The notes below the pieces were generated by a model. That model worked only from the letters and a program-made list of their open reading frames with translations, was not told where the DNA came from and did no database searches. A stretch of DNA of 36,202 nt from an uncultured Clostridia bacterium (lineage in GTDB: Bacteria > Bacillota > Clostridia > Oscillospirales > Ruminococcaceae), in the NCBI GenBank assembly GCA_947363605.1, contig CANAQK010000015.1:1-36202 (forward strand). The letters are read 5' to 3'. Position 1 is the stretch's first letter. Every line of letters starts with the position of its first letter. This document shows, piece after piece, positions 35,009 to 36,202 of this stretch. The position numbers and the translations under genes are program-made.

Positions 35009-36202
35009 TTATCCTTTCTGTTGAATCGCGTTTTCCTCTGCGGGAAGCACCCGCTCTACCCGGCTTTCCAGCAGGCCGTCCGGCAGCCGCGTCGTCAGCA
35101 AGGAGCCGGGAACAGCTTCAGAAACCGAACGCAGGATCCCTTGTTCCCCACGGGTGACTGAATAGCCCCGGGTCAATACCTTCAGTGGGCTGACACTTTC
35201 CAGCACCGCCGCCAATCGGAATAAACGCTCCTCTTTTTCCCGGAATAACCGTCCCGCTGCCAGGTGAAGCCGCACCTCCCGCTCGTTCAGCAAACGTTCC
35301 GACTGCCCAACCCGGTTCATGGGAGAGGCCGTCATAAGCCGCCCGTAATCTGCTTTTAAACGCTCATAATGCTGGCGGAGAAGCTGACGGATCTGACCCT
35401 CCAAGCGCAGGAGGCTCCCAGCCAGCCGGCTTTCCAGCTCGGCGGCACTGGGCGCACAGAGCTCGGCTGCTGCGGAGGGGGTTGGCGCACGAACATCCGC
35501 GGCAAAATCTGCAATGGTGAAATCGATCTCATGCCCGACTGCTGAAATAATTGGAATTGAACAATGGTAAATAGCACGGGCAACCCCTTCGTCATTAAAG
35601 CACCAAAGGTCTTCCATCGAACCGCCGCCCCGGCCTACGATCAGCACATCAATCCCGCCGGCTTCCTCCGCCGCACGGATCCCCTCGATAATAGAAGCCG
35701 GGGCATTCTCCCCCTGCACCAAGGCCGGAATCACAACCAACCTGGCCAGCGGATACCGCCGACTTAAAATATTGACAATATCCTGGAGTGCAGCGCCGGT
35801 TTTAGCCGTTACCACGCCGATCGTCTTAGGCAGCGGAGGAAGCGGGCGCTTATGCGCCGGATCGAACAGCCCTTCTTTCGCCAGCTTCTCCTTAAGCTGT
35901 TCGAAGGCCAGCGCCAATGCACCAATCCCATCCGGCTCCATGCTTTCGCAGTAAAGCTGGTACACGCCGTCCCGCTCAAAGACCTGCACGCTGCCGGTCA
36001 GGATGACATTCATCCCATTTTCCGGATTAAAACGTACCCGGGATGCATTCTGCCGGAACATCACCGCTTTGACCGAAGCGGACACATCCTTCAAGGTAAA
36101 ATAGAAATGCCCCGTCTTCTGATGGTTGGTAAAATTCGAAAGCTCCCCTTTTACCGTCAGAGAACGGAGATTCTCATCCGCAGCCAAACAATTTTTCAAA
36201 TA
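35009..36202 (-). CDS. xseA: Exodeoxyribonuclease VII large subunit (5' end outside window)
   Basis: The visible 397 codons cover all but the first 15-25 residues expected of XseA; the frame runs off the right edge. The OB-fold region is KGELSNFTNHQKTGHFYFTL, followed by the VVTAKTGAALQDI and VIGRGGGSMEDLWCFNDE-like blocks (here LIVGRGGGSMEDLW) and SAVGHEIDFTIADFAADVRA. A C-terminal coiled coil follows. Together with xseB it forms the single-strand-specific exonuclease VII. It is the most upstream visible gene of the long leftward block, so the operon promoter is probably outside the window. Confidence 0.96.
   Translation of the reverse strand, partial: YLKNCLAADENLRSLTVKGELSNFTNHQKTGHFYFTLKDVSASVKAVMFRQNASRVRFNPENGMNVILTGSVQVFERDGVYQLYCESMEPDGIGALALAFEQLKEKLAKEGLFDPAHKRPLPPLPKTIGVVTAKTGAALQDIVNILSRRYPLARLVVIPALVQGENAPASIIEGIRAAEEAGGIDVLIVGRGGGSMEDLWCFNDEGVARAIYHCSIPIISAVGHEIDFTIADFAADVRAPTPSAAAELCAPSAAELESRLAGSLLRLEGQIRQLLRQHYERLKADYGRLMTASPMNRVGQSERLLNEREVRLHLAAGRLFREKEERLFRLAAVLESVSPLKVLTRGYSVTRGEQGILRSVSEAVPGSLLTTRLPDGLLESRVERVLPAEENAIQQKG

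Noticed and set aside
1-36202. CRISPR arrays, tRNA or rRNA genes, integrases, or complete insertion sequences
   Set aside because: I saw no regularly spaced repeats, no cloverleaf-like gene and no transposase or integrase motifs.

Overview
The window reads as chromosomal DNA from a low-to-mid GC Firmicute, most likely a Clostridia/Oscillospirales (Ruminococcaceae-like) gut anaerobe. The reasons are classical sigma-A promoters (TTGACT-17-TATAAT type), AGGAGG ribosome binding sites, a preQ1-I riboswitch before queT, a GGGtGRT protein paired with a NifU-like scaffold, a DUF6320 protein, and the Firmicutes gene order xseA-xseB-ispA-(PAP2)-dxs-tlyA-nadK-argR-recN. The genus is inference. I saw no rRNA, tRNA, CRISPR array, integrase or intact insertion sequence.

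Layout. Positions 1-7758 are transcribed leftward: secD-secF (Sec motor accessory), a decayed small gene in a 600-bp gap, a ribokinase-like sugar kinase, a 45-residue membrane peptide gene, queT under a preQ1-I riboswitch, and secA. From 8134 to 9866 the + strand carries a NifU-like scaffold gene and the GGGtGRT gene, behind a promoter and a strongly folded leader. A bidirectional terminator separates them from nadE (- strand). From 16395 down to 10811 runs an apparent six-gene operon: HSL-type alpha/beta hydrolase, condensation-fold acyltransferase, DUF6320 zinc-ribbon membrane protein, pentapeptide protein, ECF sigma factor and a large membrane-anchored putative anti-sigma factor. It ends at a 17-bp perfect terminator. 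A short + strand pair (PPC/DUF296 protein and aldo/keto reductase) converges on mutY and a NYN-LOTUS gene.

Positions 19970-36202 are one long leftward block. Its upstream part is the conserved isoprenoid/DNA-repair/NAD cluster (xseA, xseB, ispA, PAP2-like, dxs, tlyA, nadK, argR, recN), with genes overlapping or nearly touching. Downstream, with no convincing terminator between, come a DUF3795 protein and a deoxyhexose catabolic set: class II aldolase, rhamnulokinase-like kinase, L-fucose isomerase and a GH106-like alpha-L-rhamnosidase without a signal peptide. Together these would release, isomerise, phosphorylate and cleave L-rhamnose or L-fucose inside the cell. No transporter or dedicated regulator lies in the window.

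The most interesting parts are the GGGtGRT/NifU-like pair with its structured leader, the hydrolase-acyltransferase-DUF6320-pentapeptide-ECF operon, the 45-residue peptide gene beside the preQ1-controlled queT, and the deoxyhexose genes appended to a housekeeping operon.
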